DNA of 41,350 nt, from contig JAJUJY010000022.1 in the NCBI GenBank assembly GCA_029265085.1, positions 1-41,350 on the forward strand, given 5' to 3'. Source of the DNA: Chloroflexota bacterium (lineage in GTDB: Bacteria > Chloroflexota > Anaerolineae > Anaerolineales > Anaerolineaceae). How positions within the stretch are numbered: the stretch's first letter is position 1; every line of letters begins with the position of its first letter. Shown here in pieces: positions 31,984 to 40,496 of this stretch. The position numbers and the translations under genes were made by a program. The notes beneath the pieces are model-generated. The model saw nothing but the letters and a program-made list of their open reading frames with translations. It was not told the DNA's origin and made no database searches.

Positions 31984-32643
31984 ATGTTACTGAAAGAATT
32001 ACGCGAACAGGTTTTAGAGATTGGTATGCGCATGTTAGAAGACGGTGTTGCGCATGGTGCCCAGGGGAACGTCAGTGCTTTTGATCCAGAGAGTGGTTTG
32101 GTAGCAATTACCCCCTCGGCTCTTCCGTACAATGTGTTGAAGCCCGAAGACATTTGTGTGGTTGACCTTGACCGCAAAATTGTAGAGAGCAAATGGCGCC
32201 CAACCAGCGAGATTGCTTTGCACATGATCTTCTACAAAAACCGTCCGGGCGTCAATGCGGTTGTGCACAGCCACGCACCGTACTGCACCGTTTTCAGTGT
32301 GACCAATGAATCCGTGCCGATGATATTAAATGAAGCGGCAATGAATCTCAACGGTCCGATCCCGGTGGCTCGTTACGGCCGTCCTGGCAGTGAAGAAGTG
32401 GCTGAAATTACCTTTGAAGCCATGCAGCCTGATAACGTGGCGGGAATTATGGCGCACCACGGCCTGGTGACGGTTGGACCAAATCTGTCGGTTGCCTATG
32501 ATTCAACTTTGGCAGCAGAAATGACCGCTCGCATTGTGATTATGGCTCGTTCAATGGGCAAAGAAGTAATCACGATGGACCCGCAAGAATGTGCCATTCT
32601 GCGCGATGTTTACTTAACCAAGTACTTAGCGAAATCCGCATAA
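31984..32643 (+). CDS. Class II aldolase, AraD/FucA family (L-fuculose-1-phosphate-aldolase-like)
   Basis: A 219-residue zinc enzyme that usually cleaves a ketose 1-phosphate into DHAP and an aldehyde. The FucA catalytic set is complete: GNVSA (phosphate binding), Glu76 in TSEIALH, zinc ligands His95 and His97 in VVHSHAPY, and His158/159 in AHHGLV. This favours an aldolase over the epimerase AraD. The ATG at 31984 follows GGAGGAA (31974-31980). With no sugar kinase in the operon, an aldolase that takes a monophosphate is exactly what the pathway needs. The aldehyde product depends on the polyol and is unknown. Confidence 0.88.
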   Translation: MLLKELREQVLEIGMRMLEDGVAHGAQGNVSAFDPESGLVAITPSALPYNVLKPEDICVVDLDRKIVESKWRPTSEIALHMIFYKNRPGVNAVVHSHAPYCTVFSVTNESVPMILNEAAMNLNGPIPVARYGRPGSEEVAEITFEAMQPDNVAGIMAHHGLVTVGPNLSVAYDSTLAAEMTARIVIMARSMGKEVITMDPQECAILRDVYLTKYLAKSA

Positions 32644-32669
32644 ATTAATCAATCATAAAGGTGAAATCC

Positions 32670-33719
32670 ATGAGCGGCGAAATGCGTGCCCAAATGTTTA
32701 TTGCTCCGCAGCACTTAGAGCTGCACAATATTCCCATTCCAAAAGTTGGTGATGATGATGTGCTGGTCAAAGTGCGTGCCACCACCACCTGCGGTACCGA
32801 TGTGAAAACCTATAAACGTGGTTATCCCAAGCTCACGCCCCCCAATCAATTCGGCCATGAACTGGCTGGTGATGTGGTGGAGGTTGGCAAGAATGTGAAG
32901 AATTTCCACGTTGGACAGCGCGTTGTGCCTCATAACAGCGCTCCATGCGGCACTTGCTATTATTGCAAGCACGACCAGCACAACATGTGCCCAGATTTGT
33001 TCCTCAATTGGGGAGCCTTTGCAGAATATATCTTGATTCCGGGTTCAATTGTGCGGATGAATATGTACCCGATTCCGGATCACCTGTCTTATGCGCAGGC
33101 TGCCATTATGGAACCGCTCTCGACCGTGGTGCACGGTCAGCGGGTTTGCCCGGTACATCAGGGCGAAACGGTTGCTATTATCGGATCTGGCGGGCCGATT
33201 GGTTTAATGCATTTGCAATTGGCGGTACGCAGCGGCGCATCCAAAGTGATTGCTGTGGACCTAAAAGATACTCGCCTGGAGGTTGCCAAGCAGTTGGGTG
33301 CAACTCATGTGGTTAATCCTGAGCGTGAAAATCCCGTGGAAATCATTCGAGAGTTGACCGAAGGCCGCGGTGCCGATGTGACCATTGAAGCAACGGGTGC
33401 AAAAGTCGGTTGGACCCAGGCGATTGAAGCTGCTCGTCCGGGCGGGCGCGCACTCTGGTTCGGCGGGCTGCCGGGCGGCACCATTGTCGAAACCGATGCC
33501 ACCAAAGTACATTATGGCGAACTCTCCGTGTATGGTGTATTCCATTCGACTCCGTTGGATGTGTATACTGCCTACCAGTTGATTTGTTCAGGTGTTGTGG
33601 ACACCAAATCCTTGATCTCTACGGAATTGCCTCTTGAACGCCTTGAAGATGCCTTGAAGATGATGATCGATGGAAAAGTTGTGAAAGTTGCGATCCGGCC
33701 TGATCTTGCTGCGACTTGA
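32670..33719 (+). CDS. Zinc-dependent medium-chain alcohol (polyol phosphate) dehydrogenase
   Basis: A 349-residue MDR enzyme. The catalytic zinc ligands are Cys41, His63 and Glu64 (FGHELAGDV) with Glu in MEPLSTVVHG. The structural zinc is held by Cys93, Cys96, Cys99 and Cys107. The coenzyme-binding Rossmann motif is VAIIGSGGPIGLMHLQLA, followed by VIAVDLKDTRLEVAKQLGA. The acidic residue after the second strand favours NAD over NADP. It resembles sorbitol and galactitol-1-phosphate dehydrogenases (GatD-like). The ATG at 32670 has AAAGGTG seven bases upstream. As the last gene of the operon it is expected to oxidise the incoming polyol phosphate to a ketose phosphate. Confidence 0.9.
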   Translation: MSGEMRAQMFIAPQHLELHNIPIPKVGDDDVLVKVRATTTCGTDVKTYKRGYPKLTPPNQFGHELAGDVVEVGKNVKNFHVGQRVVPHNSAPCGTCYYCKHDQHNMCPDLFLNWGAFAEYILIPGSIVRMNMYPIPDHLSYAQAAIMEPLSTVVHGQRVCPVHQGETVAIIGSGGPIGLMHLQLAVRSGASKVIAVDLKDTRLEVAKQLGATHVVNPERENPVEIIRELTEGRGADVTIEATGAKVGWTQAIEAARPGGRALWFGGLPGGTIVETDATKVHYGELSVYGVFHSTPLDVYTAYQLICSGVVDTKSLISTELPLERLEDALKMMIDGKVVKVAIRPDLAAT

Positions 33720-33733
33720 TGCCTGATTGGCCT

Positions 33734-33772
33734 GCAAAGCTGCCGAGGGGATAGATCACCGGGCAGCTTTGC
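33734..33772 (+). terminator. Hairpin ending the PTS operon
   Basis: An 11-bp perfect stem (GCAAAGCTGCC 33734-33744, GGCAGCTTTGC 33762-33772) lies 15 bases after the dehydrogenase stop. It is followed by AAAATAAAA, so it lacks a plus-strand U-tract. It may act as an RNA 3' end stabiliser or as a Rho-linked terminator. Confidence 0.5.
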
Positions 33773-34063
33773 AAAATAAAAAATTGGTCTGTATTAATAA
33801 TGGAACCGAGAGTAGAATAAGCCTGCTCATCGGATAATTCGGGGCTTAACTGACGATCGAAAGATTGTAAAAAGCCCACTAAAATTGCATACATCTTCTC
33901 CGTTGATAGGGGTGGGTGCCGAATGGAAAGCGGCTCCCGCCCCGCTATTTAACCCAAAAGGTCTTCCTGGTTAGAAAGGAAGACCTTTAATCCATACCGA
34001 ACGATCTTTTGAACCCTTTCTGGCTGCCCGATAGCTTATCTATAGAGAGCAGTTGCAAAAGAG
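33773..34063. other. Non-coding region with two further hairpins
   Basis: No gene with a ribosome site is seen. It contains an imperfect GC-rich hairpin (33909-33921 with 33931-33943, twelve of thirteen pairs) and a perfect 12-bp hairpin (33957-33968 with 33977-33988). With the hairpins at 33734 and 34064 this gives four hairpins in 400 bp, so a small RNA is possible. Confidence 0.45.
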
Positions 34064-34118
34064 TCCCCTCCCTGCAATGATGCGTTTTTGCATGGAACAC
34101 AAATATGCAGGGAGGGGA
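34064..34118 (-). terminator. Large hairpin after the NSS transporter gene
   Basis: A 13-bp perfect stem (TCCCCTCCCTGCA 34064-34076, TGCAGGGAGGGGA 34106-34118) encloses a 29-nt loop with an inner ATGC/GCAT hairpin. On the minus strand it is followed by CTCTTTTGC, a weak U-tract. It lies 50 bases beyond the NSS stop. Confidence 0.6.
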
Positions 34119-34167
34119 GATGGCGGGATAGCGTTACTGCATCCCAATATTAATAATTACCAGGTGA

Positions 34168-35571
34168 CTAAAACACTTTTAACCCGCGTAATAAGACGAC
34201 AATGACCAGAATGGGGGTAACAAATTTTAGAATTCCGAACACCACTTTGGAAACTTTTTCGTTATTCAAAACACCTTGATTTGAAAGAGCTTCTTTCACT
34301 TGTGGATAACCCCAGAACCATCCGACATAGATTGCAATGAATAATCCGCCCAATGGGAGCAGCACATTGGAAGACAGGAAGTCGTATAAATCAAACAGGG
34401 TGAGTCCAAAGACTTTGAAATTTGCCAATGAACTGGCTGAAAGTGCTGCTGTTGATCCAACGACGGCTAGCGATAAGATGGTGAACAGGGTGGCTTTACC
34501 GCGGCTCAGTTTGACACCATTTTGCAGGAAGGAAGTGATGACTTCTAATAGAGAAAGCTGCGCGCCAATGGAGGCAATTGCGGTCAGGACAAAGAAGATC
34601 ACCATGAAAACATTGCCGAGCGGCATGGAGGCAAAAACAGACGGAGCGGTGATGAATAAAAGTGAAGGGCCGGAATCGGGTTTGAAACCGAAAGCAAATA
34701 CAGCCGGGAAGATCGCAATACCGGCCAGCAGGGAAACAGCCAGGTCTGAGAATACCACCCGCGCAGCAGTCCCAGGAATATTTTGATCATCGCGGAAATA
34801 TCCACCATAGGTAATCATGCAGCCCATGCCGATAGAGAGTTTGAAGAAGGCCAGCCCCAACGCGGTTAGCACAACATCCGGAGTAATTTTGGAGAAATCG
34901 GGGTTAAAGAGGAAATTCAAGCCCTGAGCTGCCCCAGGCAGGGTCAGGCTGCGGATGCCAACAACCACCAAAAGGATAAAAAGTAAGGGCAATAACCGTT
35001 TCGTGGTCGCCTCAATCCCTTTGGTAACACCTAAAAGGATGATTGAACCAGTTACGGCCAACACAATCCACTGCCAGACGAGCGACTGCGTAGGGTTGGT
35101 AATCAGGTCGGTGAAGGCTTTTGAGGTGACTTCTGGGTCGGTGGAGAGGATGCTTCCGGACGCCGCTTTGAAGATATAAGCAAACACCCAACCAGCCACT
35201 TCGGTATAGAAGGCCATGATGAGGAATGCGGCCAAAATTCCGCCTGCACCAATTAGCCACCAGGCCTGCTTCGGCGCTAATCTTTTCAGTGCGGTTACGG
35301 CGTCACCGCGGCCTTTGCGGCCAATCATTTGCTCGGCAATCATGATGGGCAAACCGACCAGGAGCGTACAAATCAAATAAACAATTAAAAATGCTGCACC
35401 GCCATTGTTTCCGGTCAGGTAGGGGAATTTCCAAATATTACCCAAACCAACTGCTGAACCGAGCGTAGCCATTAAGACCCCCAGCCCTGTGGCAAATTGC
35501 TCTCCGGTGAGCCGGGGTCTTGCTCCAGCTGCGCCAACAACCTGATTACTTTCTCGAACTTTGACTGACAT
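34168..35571 (-). CDS. Sodium-dependent NSS-family (SNF) transporter
   Basis: A 467-residue transporter with about 11-12 helices. The N-terminal signature GVLMATLGSAVGLGNIWKFPYLTGNNGGAAFLIVY covers the sodium and substrate sites of LeuT-like bacterial NSS proteins. It is expected to import an amino acid or similar solute with sodium. The ATG at 35571 has AAGGAG about nine bases upstream. An in-frame TTG at 35664 with GGAGGAG five bases upstream could extend the protein by 31 residues, but that stretch runs through an intrinsic terminator (35597-35625) and is not typical of the family. The gene is monocistronic. Confidence 0.9.
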   Translation of the reverse strand: MSVKVRESNQVVGAAGARPRLTGEQFATGLGVLMATLGSAVGLGNIWKFPYLTGNNGGAAFLIVYLICTLLVGLPIMIAEQMIGRKGRGDAVTALKRLAPKQAWWLIGAGGILAAFLIMAFYTEVAGWVFAYIFKAASGSILSTDPEVTSKAFTDLITNPTQSLVWQWIVLAVTGSIILLGVTKGIEATTKRLLPLLFILLVVVGIRSLTLPGAAQGLNFLFNPDFSKITPDVVLTALGLAFFKLSIGMGCMITYGGYFRDDQNIPGTAARVVFSDLAVSLLAGIAIFPAVFAFGFKPDSGPSLLFITAPSVFASMPLGNVFMVIFFVLTAIASIGAQLSLLEVITSFLQNGVKLSRGKATLFTILSLAVVGSTAALSASSLANFKVFGLTLFDLYDFLSSNVLLPLGGLFIAIYVGWFWGYPQVKEALSNQGVLNNEKVSKVVFGILKFVTPILVIVVLLRGLKVF

Positions 35572-35596
35572 ACGATTAAACTCCTTGGCGAAATAT

Positions 35597-35625
35597 ATAA
35601 AAAAACCCCGGATCCAGGTCCGGGG
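35597..35625 (-). terminator. Intrinsic terminator/attenuator in the NSS transporter leader
   Basis: On the minus strand a 7-bp GC stem (CCCCGGA / TCCGGGG; plus arms 35606-35612 and 35619-35625) with a 6-nt loop is followed by seven T residues. It lies about 35 bases before the transporter ATG and downstream of its likely promoter, so it must be read through for expression. Confidence 0.75.
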
Positions 35626-35712
35626 AGTTTTATCAATGAGTTTTATGCTTTTTTGATGCAGCAAACAATCTCCTCCGAACCTTCAGGCGCAGGGCTTATG
35701 CATAATAATAAT

Positions 35713-35741
35713 AATAAAATAAAGGGAGAAGTTGTTCACAA
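35713..35741 (-). promoter_or_regulatory. Possible promoter of the NSS transporter
   Basis: On the minus strand TTGTGA (35736-35741) and TTTATT (35713-35718) are separated by 17 bp. A start near 35705 would give a leader of about 134 nt containing the attenuator hairpin. Confidence 0.4.
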
Positions 35742-35959
35742 TGCGCGCAAGGATACCAGCCGATTTAGATCCTGTCAACCTTTTGAGAAAAATTGTGCAA
35801 ATGTTCAGGAGGAGAGGGTGATGTATAATAAATTTTAATAAACTGTCTCCGATGGTTAAAAATGATTGACCAGGAGAGGTCCGCTGCGGAAAAGTCACAC
35901 CAACCATTGAAGCGTTCTTAAGTGGGCGGGAATCTTACCATCTATGGTGTTTTACTGGC
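35742..35959 (+). other. Leader region of the GAF-GGDEF gene with a micro-ORF and possible RNA fold
   Basis: A TATAAT box lies at 35824-35829. A strong AGGAGGAG site at 35808-35815 precedes ATG at 35821 with a five-codon frame MYNKF. Downstream CGATGGTT and AACCATTG (near 35849 and 35902) can pair over 8 bp around an inner GACC/GGTC hairpin. I recognise no riboswitch class. Confidence 0.35.
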
Positions 35960-37510
35960 ATGACATCTGATATTAAATTACCCCCTCCACAGCCATTTTC
36001 CCTTTCAGAAGTTGCCCGAATTATGGATCTATTGCAAAGGGCAGAGGATTTTGCGCGGGTGCGGTTGATTTTTCTTCAACAATTTTGTTTGATGGCACAG
36101 GCGGATATCTCTGCTTTGATTTCCTGGAACTCTTCGGTTGATTTTCACTTGAAGTGCGAAGAGATTTACCCGCCGAATGCGTTGGATGGGTTGCAGCATC
36201 TGTCTCACATGGACCAAAATGTGCTGCAGGAATTGCTTGCACAGGAATTTATTCTGGTAAATAGCGTTCAACCTGAGCAGGATAAAGACCTATTAGAACT
36301 GTTGAAGTTAAATCACGCATCCAGCCTGGTGCTGCTGCCTATTCAGTTGGATGGGATTTCCACGGGGGGCGTCTTATTGATGCGTAAAGAAAACCAGCCA
36401 GAATTTCTACCAAAAGAAATCCTCGTGATGCAGCTGGTTCTTCAAATCTTTGCAATTTTCATGCATTCACTCCAGTCAGCAGAAAAAGCGCTTCAACGGG
36501 CAAATGAACTGGAATCTGTTCTGCAGGCGAATACGAGCCTAACCTCAAGCTTAAATTTGGAAGAAGTGCTGGATGCAATCTTGTGCAATGCGCTTGATTT
36601 GATTCCTGAGGCCAATGATGCCCATATTTTTCTTTATGAGAATCAAAAATTATCTTTTGGGGCTGCTTTGTTCCGCGATGGTTCTAAGGGCAAAGTTTGG
36701 GCAGAGCCGCGAGAGAATGGTTTGACCTATCATGTTGCCAGGGGCGGCAAAATGATTGTTGTGCCGGATATGCGGACACACGAATTGTTTCAAGATGTGT
36801 CGTCGTTTTGGGAAGGAGCCATTGTAGGGCTGCCGCTCAAGATCCATGAACGCGTGGTAGGGGTAATGACCCTGGCGATGCTGCAGCCGTGGGAGTTTGA
36901 TCAACCCGAGTTGGAATTATTAAGCTTGTTGGGTGACCAGGCTGCCATTTCGATTGAGAATGCCCGCATCCACAAATTGATCAGCCAGCAAGCCCTGACA
37001 GACTTGTTGACCAAACTGCCAAACCGCCGCGCTTTGGAACGCGAATTTGATCGTTTGAAAGAGTATTCGGATCGTTATCACCATCCATTTGTGTTTATGC
37101 TGCTTGATTTGAATGGATTTAAACGCGTGAATGACACCTACGGCCATGCGGTTGGGGATGAGGCGCTGCGGCGTGTGGCAGAGACGATGCAAAAAGCCAT
37201 TCGCAAGACGGATTCCCTGTTTCGTTTTGGCGGAGATGAATTTGTCTTGCTGCTGCCTGAAACCACCTATGAATTGGCCAATCATGTTGGAGAAAAAATC
37301 CAGGAAGAAGTCAGCGGCTGTGTCATCCCGGTGGGGAATGGCGCGACAACTGCTGTATCGGTGTCCTTTGGTACAGCGCAGTACCCGGATGAAGCAGTCA
37401 CTGCGGATGCACTGGCAAAACTTGCTGATCTGAAATTGTACGAGGTCAAACGCCAGTGGGGAAAATCTTCTATGCCAGATGCTGGAAATTTGGATTGGTT
37501 TACAGAATAG
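35960..37510 (+). CDS. GAF-GGDEF diguanylate cyclase
   Basis: A 516-residue cytosolic signalling protein. Residues 25-180 and 190-345 look like two GAF-type sensory domains, the second more typical (LEEVLDAILCNALDLIPEAND, VVGVMTLAMLQPWEFD). A coiled linker (ARIHKLISQQALTDLLTKLPNRRALE) leads to the GGDEF domain (about 350-510) with active site FRFGGDEF (GGDEF 424-428). The RxxD inhibitory I-site is present (RKTD 415-418), five residues before GGDEF, so product inhibition by c-di-GMP is expected. The ribosome site is weak. A Nudix gene follows 20 bases after the stop, probably in the same transcript. Ligand of the GAF domains is unknown. Confidence 0.88.
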   Translation: MTSDIKLPPPQPFSLSEVARIMDLLQRAEDFARVRLIFLQQFCLMAQADISALISWNSSVDFHLKCEEIYPPNALDGLQHLSHMDQNVLQELLAQEFILVNSVQPEQDKDLLELLKLNHASSLVLLPIQLDGISTGGVLLMRKENQPEFLPKEILVMQLVLQIFAIFMHSLQSAEKALQRANELESVLQANTSLTSSLNLEEVLDAILCNALDLIPEANDAHIFLYENQKLSFGAALFRDGSKGKVWAEPRENGLTYHVARGGKMIVVPDMRTHELFQDVSSFWEGAIVGLPLKIHERVVGVMTLAMLQPWEFDQPELELLSLLGDQAAISIENARIHKLISQQALTDLLTKLPNRRALEREFDRLKEYSDRYHHPFVFMLLDLNGFKRVNDTYGHAVGDEALRRVAETMQKAIRKTDSLFRFGGDEFVLLLPETTYELANHVGEKIQEEVSGCVIPVGNGATTAVSVSFGTAQYPDEAVTADALAKLADLKLYEVKRQWGKSSMPDAGNLDWFTE

Positions 37511-37530
37511 AAACAGTTAGGCAAAGAACT

Positions 37531-38142
37531 ATGCCTGTTTTAGAAAAAGTTACTGCGTTTATTCTGCATGAGCAGCGCCTGTTGTTGTTTCGACATCCAT
37601 TTGCAGGCATCCAATTCCCGGCCGGAACCGTTGAACCAGGCGAGGAGCCGTTACAGGCCGCCTGGCGAGAGGCGGCTGAAGAAACCGGTCTGGTAGAGGA
37701 ACTAACGCTTCACCGCTGCCTGGGCAGCCGTCCCTGCTTTGATCCGTGGGGCAGGCAGTATATTTCTCAAAAAACACCCGTATATGCCCGCCCTGATTTG
37801 GAAAGTTATGCTTGGGCAAATTTTCGCAGTGGAATTGCTGTGAAATTATTACGCCAGGCAAATGGCTTTGTTCAGGTTTCATATGAAGAAGAGGATGACT
37901 TTGAGAATCCACAGTATATTACCTACCAGATTTCCGGTTGGGTTCCACAGTACTGCCTCAGTGAATACCAGCTGCGCCATTTTTATTGGTTTGAATGCGC
38001 CAATCCCACGCCGCCAACCTGGACCCGCCGGGCTGATGACCATGATTATGAATTTTTCTGGGCGCCTTTAAACCAGTTGCCGGAAATTGTGTTTCCGCAA
38101 TCCGAGTGGCTGTCAGTGCTATTACCCGCCTTAAAGGAATAA
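37531..38142 (+). CDS. Nudix hydrolase
   Basis: A 203-residue protein with a perfect Nudix box (GTVEPGEEPLQAAWREAAEE followed by TGL, residues 32-54, GX5EX7REUXEEXGU). It hydrolyses nucleoside diphosphate-linked compounds. The C-terminal half beyond about 110 is rich in Trp, Phe and Pro and is longer than in simple MutT proteins. The ATG at 37531 has AGG about 10 bases upstream. It starts 20 bases after the GGDEF stop, so it may be translated from the same mRNA. The substrate is unknown; a nucleotide signal is possible but not shown. Confidence 0.88.
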   Translation: MPVLEKVTAFILHEQRLLLFRHPFAGIQFPAGTVEPGEEPLQAAWREAAEETGLVEELTLHRCLGSRPCFDPWGRQYISQKTPVYARPDLESYAWANFRSGIAVKLLRQANGFVQVSYEEEDDFENPQYITYQISGWVPQYCLSEYQLRHFYWFECANPTPPTWTRRADDHDYEFFWAPLNQLPEIVFPQSEWLSVLLPALKE

Positions 38143-38201
38143 CCCTAAAATATTGCCAACCAATTCCACACCTAATCATCAAAATATGGTATATCCAGAG
38201 C

Positions 38202-38819
38202 ATGGAATTTGATCATTTTTCTGAGCGGGAATATTTTGAACAGGAATTTAAATCCTTGTCCGCACGCGGAACACAGGTGGTTGGGGTCGAATTTAATGGC
38301 TGTGTGTTTGTCCGCTGTAATTTTCCGGAGGCAACATTTCGAGCCTGTACATTCCAGGATTGTGAATTTCGTGAATGCGATCTGAGTTTGGTAAGGGTGC
38401 TGGACAGCCAGTTTCGGGTCACTGTGTTTAAAGATTCGCGCCTTCCTGGGATTAACTGGACCGAAGCCGCCTGGCCGCGTTCCCGGTTTGGCAAACCTTT
38501 TGACTTTATTCGCTGCCAGCTCAATCATGCCACTTTTATGGGGCTGGACTTAAAAAAGATTGCCATTCAGGAATGTGTTGCTCATGATGTGGATTTTTCT
38601 GAAGCAAACTTATCCCAAGCGGATTGCCGGAAAACGGATTTTCATCACAGCCGTTTCTGGCAAACGAACTTAACCGAAGCGGATTTTACCGGCGCGTTGG
38701 AATATTCTATTTCTGCGCAGCTGAACACCCTGAAGAAAACCCGTTTTTCACTTCCGGAAGCAATTGGGTTATTGTATGGGCTGGATATCGTTTTGGTTGA
38801 TCCAGATGCAGTGAGCTGA
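38202..38819 (+). CDS. Pentapeptide-repeat protein, Qnr/McbG-like
   Basis: A 205-residue right-handed beta-helix. Pentapeptide rungs are visible: CVFVRCNFPEATFRACTFQD and CEFRECDLSL in the first half, then VDFSEANLSQADCRKTDFHH and TNLTEADFTGALEY in the second. The linker INWTEAAWP... between them, and the C-terminal NTLKKTRFSLPEAIGLLYGLDI, match the Qnr/McbG group, whose members mimic DNA and protect DNA gyrase. That activity is not shown here; many relatives have other or unknown roles. The start has only a weak ribosome site. No resistance gene or mobile element is adjacent. Confidence 0.85.
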   Translation: MEFDHFSEREYFEQEFKSLSARGTQVVGVEFNGCVFVRCNFPEATFRACTFQDCEFRECDLSLVRVLDSQFRVTVFKDSRLPGINWTEAAWPRSRFGKPFDFIRCQLNHATFMGLDLKKIAIQECVAHDVDFSEANLSQADCRKTDFHHSRFWQTNLTEADFTGALEYSISAQLNTLKKTRFSLPEAIGLLYGLDIVLVDPDAVS

Positions 38820-38882
38820 AAATTTGAAGGAAGTGATATTTTTTCTGCTTTCGAGTACAATTCGCATAGCAAAGGAGCGCGC

Positions 38883-40496
38883 TTGACAACCTTTTCCTCG
38901 CCAACTTCTACTCCCTTCGACCTGCCCGAATCCAGACCAGCGCTGGAGGAACAGGTCTGGGTCTTGTTGGAGATGGCACAGGCGGATCAGGTGTTCGTCT
39001 ATTTCAGCCGTGAAACTACTGGAATATTCGATCCGGCAATTGCCTTTGGCGCACTCTCACTGCCTGAAAAGCAGTCCTTTTGGGCGAACCAGCTCGATCC
39101 GGCGACGGATGTGCTGGCGGCCGAGTTGATTCGCGACCCGCACCCCATTGAGGTGGTGGATGAAGAATGCCGGCGGAAATTTGCTGCCTCCTTTTTGAAC
39201 CATTTGCGCGGCGGCAGCTATTTAATTTTTCCGCTGAATAACCGCACAAAGCTTTTAGGCATGATCGTCTTTGGGTGGAACCAGACTGGGGTAAGGTTGG
39301 AACCGCAGCAGATGAAGCTGGCGCGGGCTGTGGTGCGTTCGATGGCGATAGCGCTGGAGAATGCTCATTTGGTGGAAATGATCAGCCAGCAGTTGCACCA
39401 GACCTTAAGCCTTCAGGAAATCACCCAGGCGATTTTGCGCAAAGTGGATCTTAACGAAGTGCTTCAAATGGTGGCTCACCAGGCTGTTCGTTTGACTGAT
39501 GCATTGGGCAGTAGTATTCGTCTTTGCGATGAGCAAGGCCGTTGGCAAACCGCCTACCAGACAGGCCGGATTCAATTTTCCCCGCTGGATCTTGCAGTCC
39601 AGGGGGATTTGGAACCGGCGGATTTATTAAAACGTAGTGAGCCGCTCTTAATCAATCTTCGCCGCGAGCAGGCGAAAGATAGTGAGTCGGATGCGGTGCT
39701 CATTGTTCCGCTGCTGGCGGATGAAACGGTCATTGGAATGTTGGAAATCTTCCAGCGGCGTACATATGTTTCACAGGCCGATATTCAGGTGGCAAAATCA
39801 TTTGCGAACCAGGCGGTTATTGCTATTGAACACGCCCGTTTGTACGAACGAGTTCAACATACCGCGGTTGTGGAAGAACGGGCTCGACTTGCCCGCGACC
39901 TGCACGATTCCATCAGCCAATCGTTATATGCCTTGAGCTTGCAGGCGCGAGCCGCACAGCGGCATATCCATTCTGGCCGGTATGAAGCCGCTCAAAATGC
40001 TTTACAGGAGATTGGGATTACATCGCGCGGCGCACTGGGCGAAATGCGGTTATTGATTTTTGAACTGCGTCCCCCTATGTTGGAGCAGCTTGGTCTGGTC
40101 GGTGCGATTGAGCACCGGTTAAAATCGGTGGAGGAGCGCAGTGGTTTCACGGTGGATTGGTCTGCGGAGCTCCATGAGGAATTACCCCGATCCCTGGAAG
40201 AAGGCCTGTACCGGATTGTGCAGGAAGCCTTGAATAATATCATCAAGCATGCATCCGCTGCCCGGGTTCAAATCCGGTTAAAAGCGGAAAGCGAACAGAT
40301 TCGATTGGAAATTGCCGATAACGGCAAGGGCTTTGAATCGCAGCAAATGCAAAACGGCGGGATTGGGATCCGCAACATGCAGGAAAGAACGGAAAACCTG
40401 GGCGGCAGGTTCCAAATTACCAGCCTGCCTGGTGAGGGAACACATATTTTGGTGGAGGTACCCTATGCAAAAAATACGCATTCTGGTGGTGGATGA
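38883..40496 (+). CDS. GAF-domain sensor histidine kinase, NarL/DesK type
   Basis: A 537-residue soluble kinase from the TTG at 38883, supported by AAAGGAG (38871-38877). Residues 20-165 and 185-325 form two GAF-like sensory domains. Residues 328-400 are a HisKA_3 dimerisation domain with phospho-acceptor His341 in RLARDLHDSISQSLYAL. Residues 430-525 are an HATPase domain with the N-box LYRIVQEALNNIIKHA and the G-box IADNGKGF and GIGIRNM. No membrane helix is seen, so it senses a cytosolic signal. The C-terminus overlaps the response regulator start by 32 bases, so they form a cognate pair. Confidence 0.92.
   Translation: MTTFSSPTSTPFDLPESRPALEEQVWVLLEMAQADQVFVYFSRETTGIFDPAIAFGALSLPEKQSFWANQLDPATDVLAAELIRDPHPIEVVDEECRRKFAASFLNHLRGGSYLIFPLNNRTKLLGMIVFGWNQTGVRLEPQQMKLARAVVRSMAIALENAHLVEMISQQLHQTLSLQEITQAILRKVDLNEVLQMVAHQAVRLTDALGSSIRLCDEQGRWQTAYQTGRIQFSPLDLAVQGDLEPADLLKRSEPLLINLRREQAKDSESDAVLIVPLLADETVIGMLEIFQRRTYVSQADIQVAKSFANQAVIAIEHARLYERVQHTAVVEERARLARDLHDSISQSLYALSLQARAAQRHIHSGRYEAAQNALQEIGITSRGALGEMRLLIFELRPPMLEQLGLVGAIEHRLKSVEERSGFTVDWSAELHEELPRSLEEGLYRIVQEALNNIIKHASAARVQIRLKAESEQIRLEIADNGKGFESQQMQNGGIGIRNMQERTENLGGRFQITSLPGEGTHILVEVPYAKNTHSGGG

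Noticed and set aside
33619..33894. 91-codon minus-strand frame over the end of the dehydrogenase gene
   Set aside because: Mostly antisense to a real gene, no ribosome site and no homology seen.
35808..35838. Five-codon micro-ORF MYNKF with a strong ribosome site
   Set aside because: Too short to support as a gene; mentioned only as part of the leader region.
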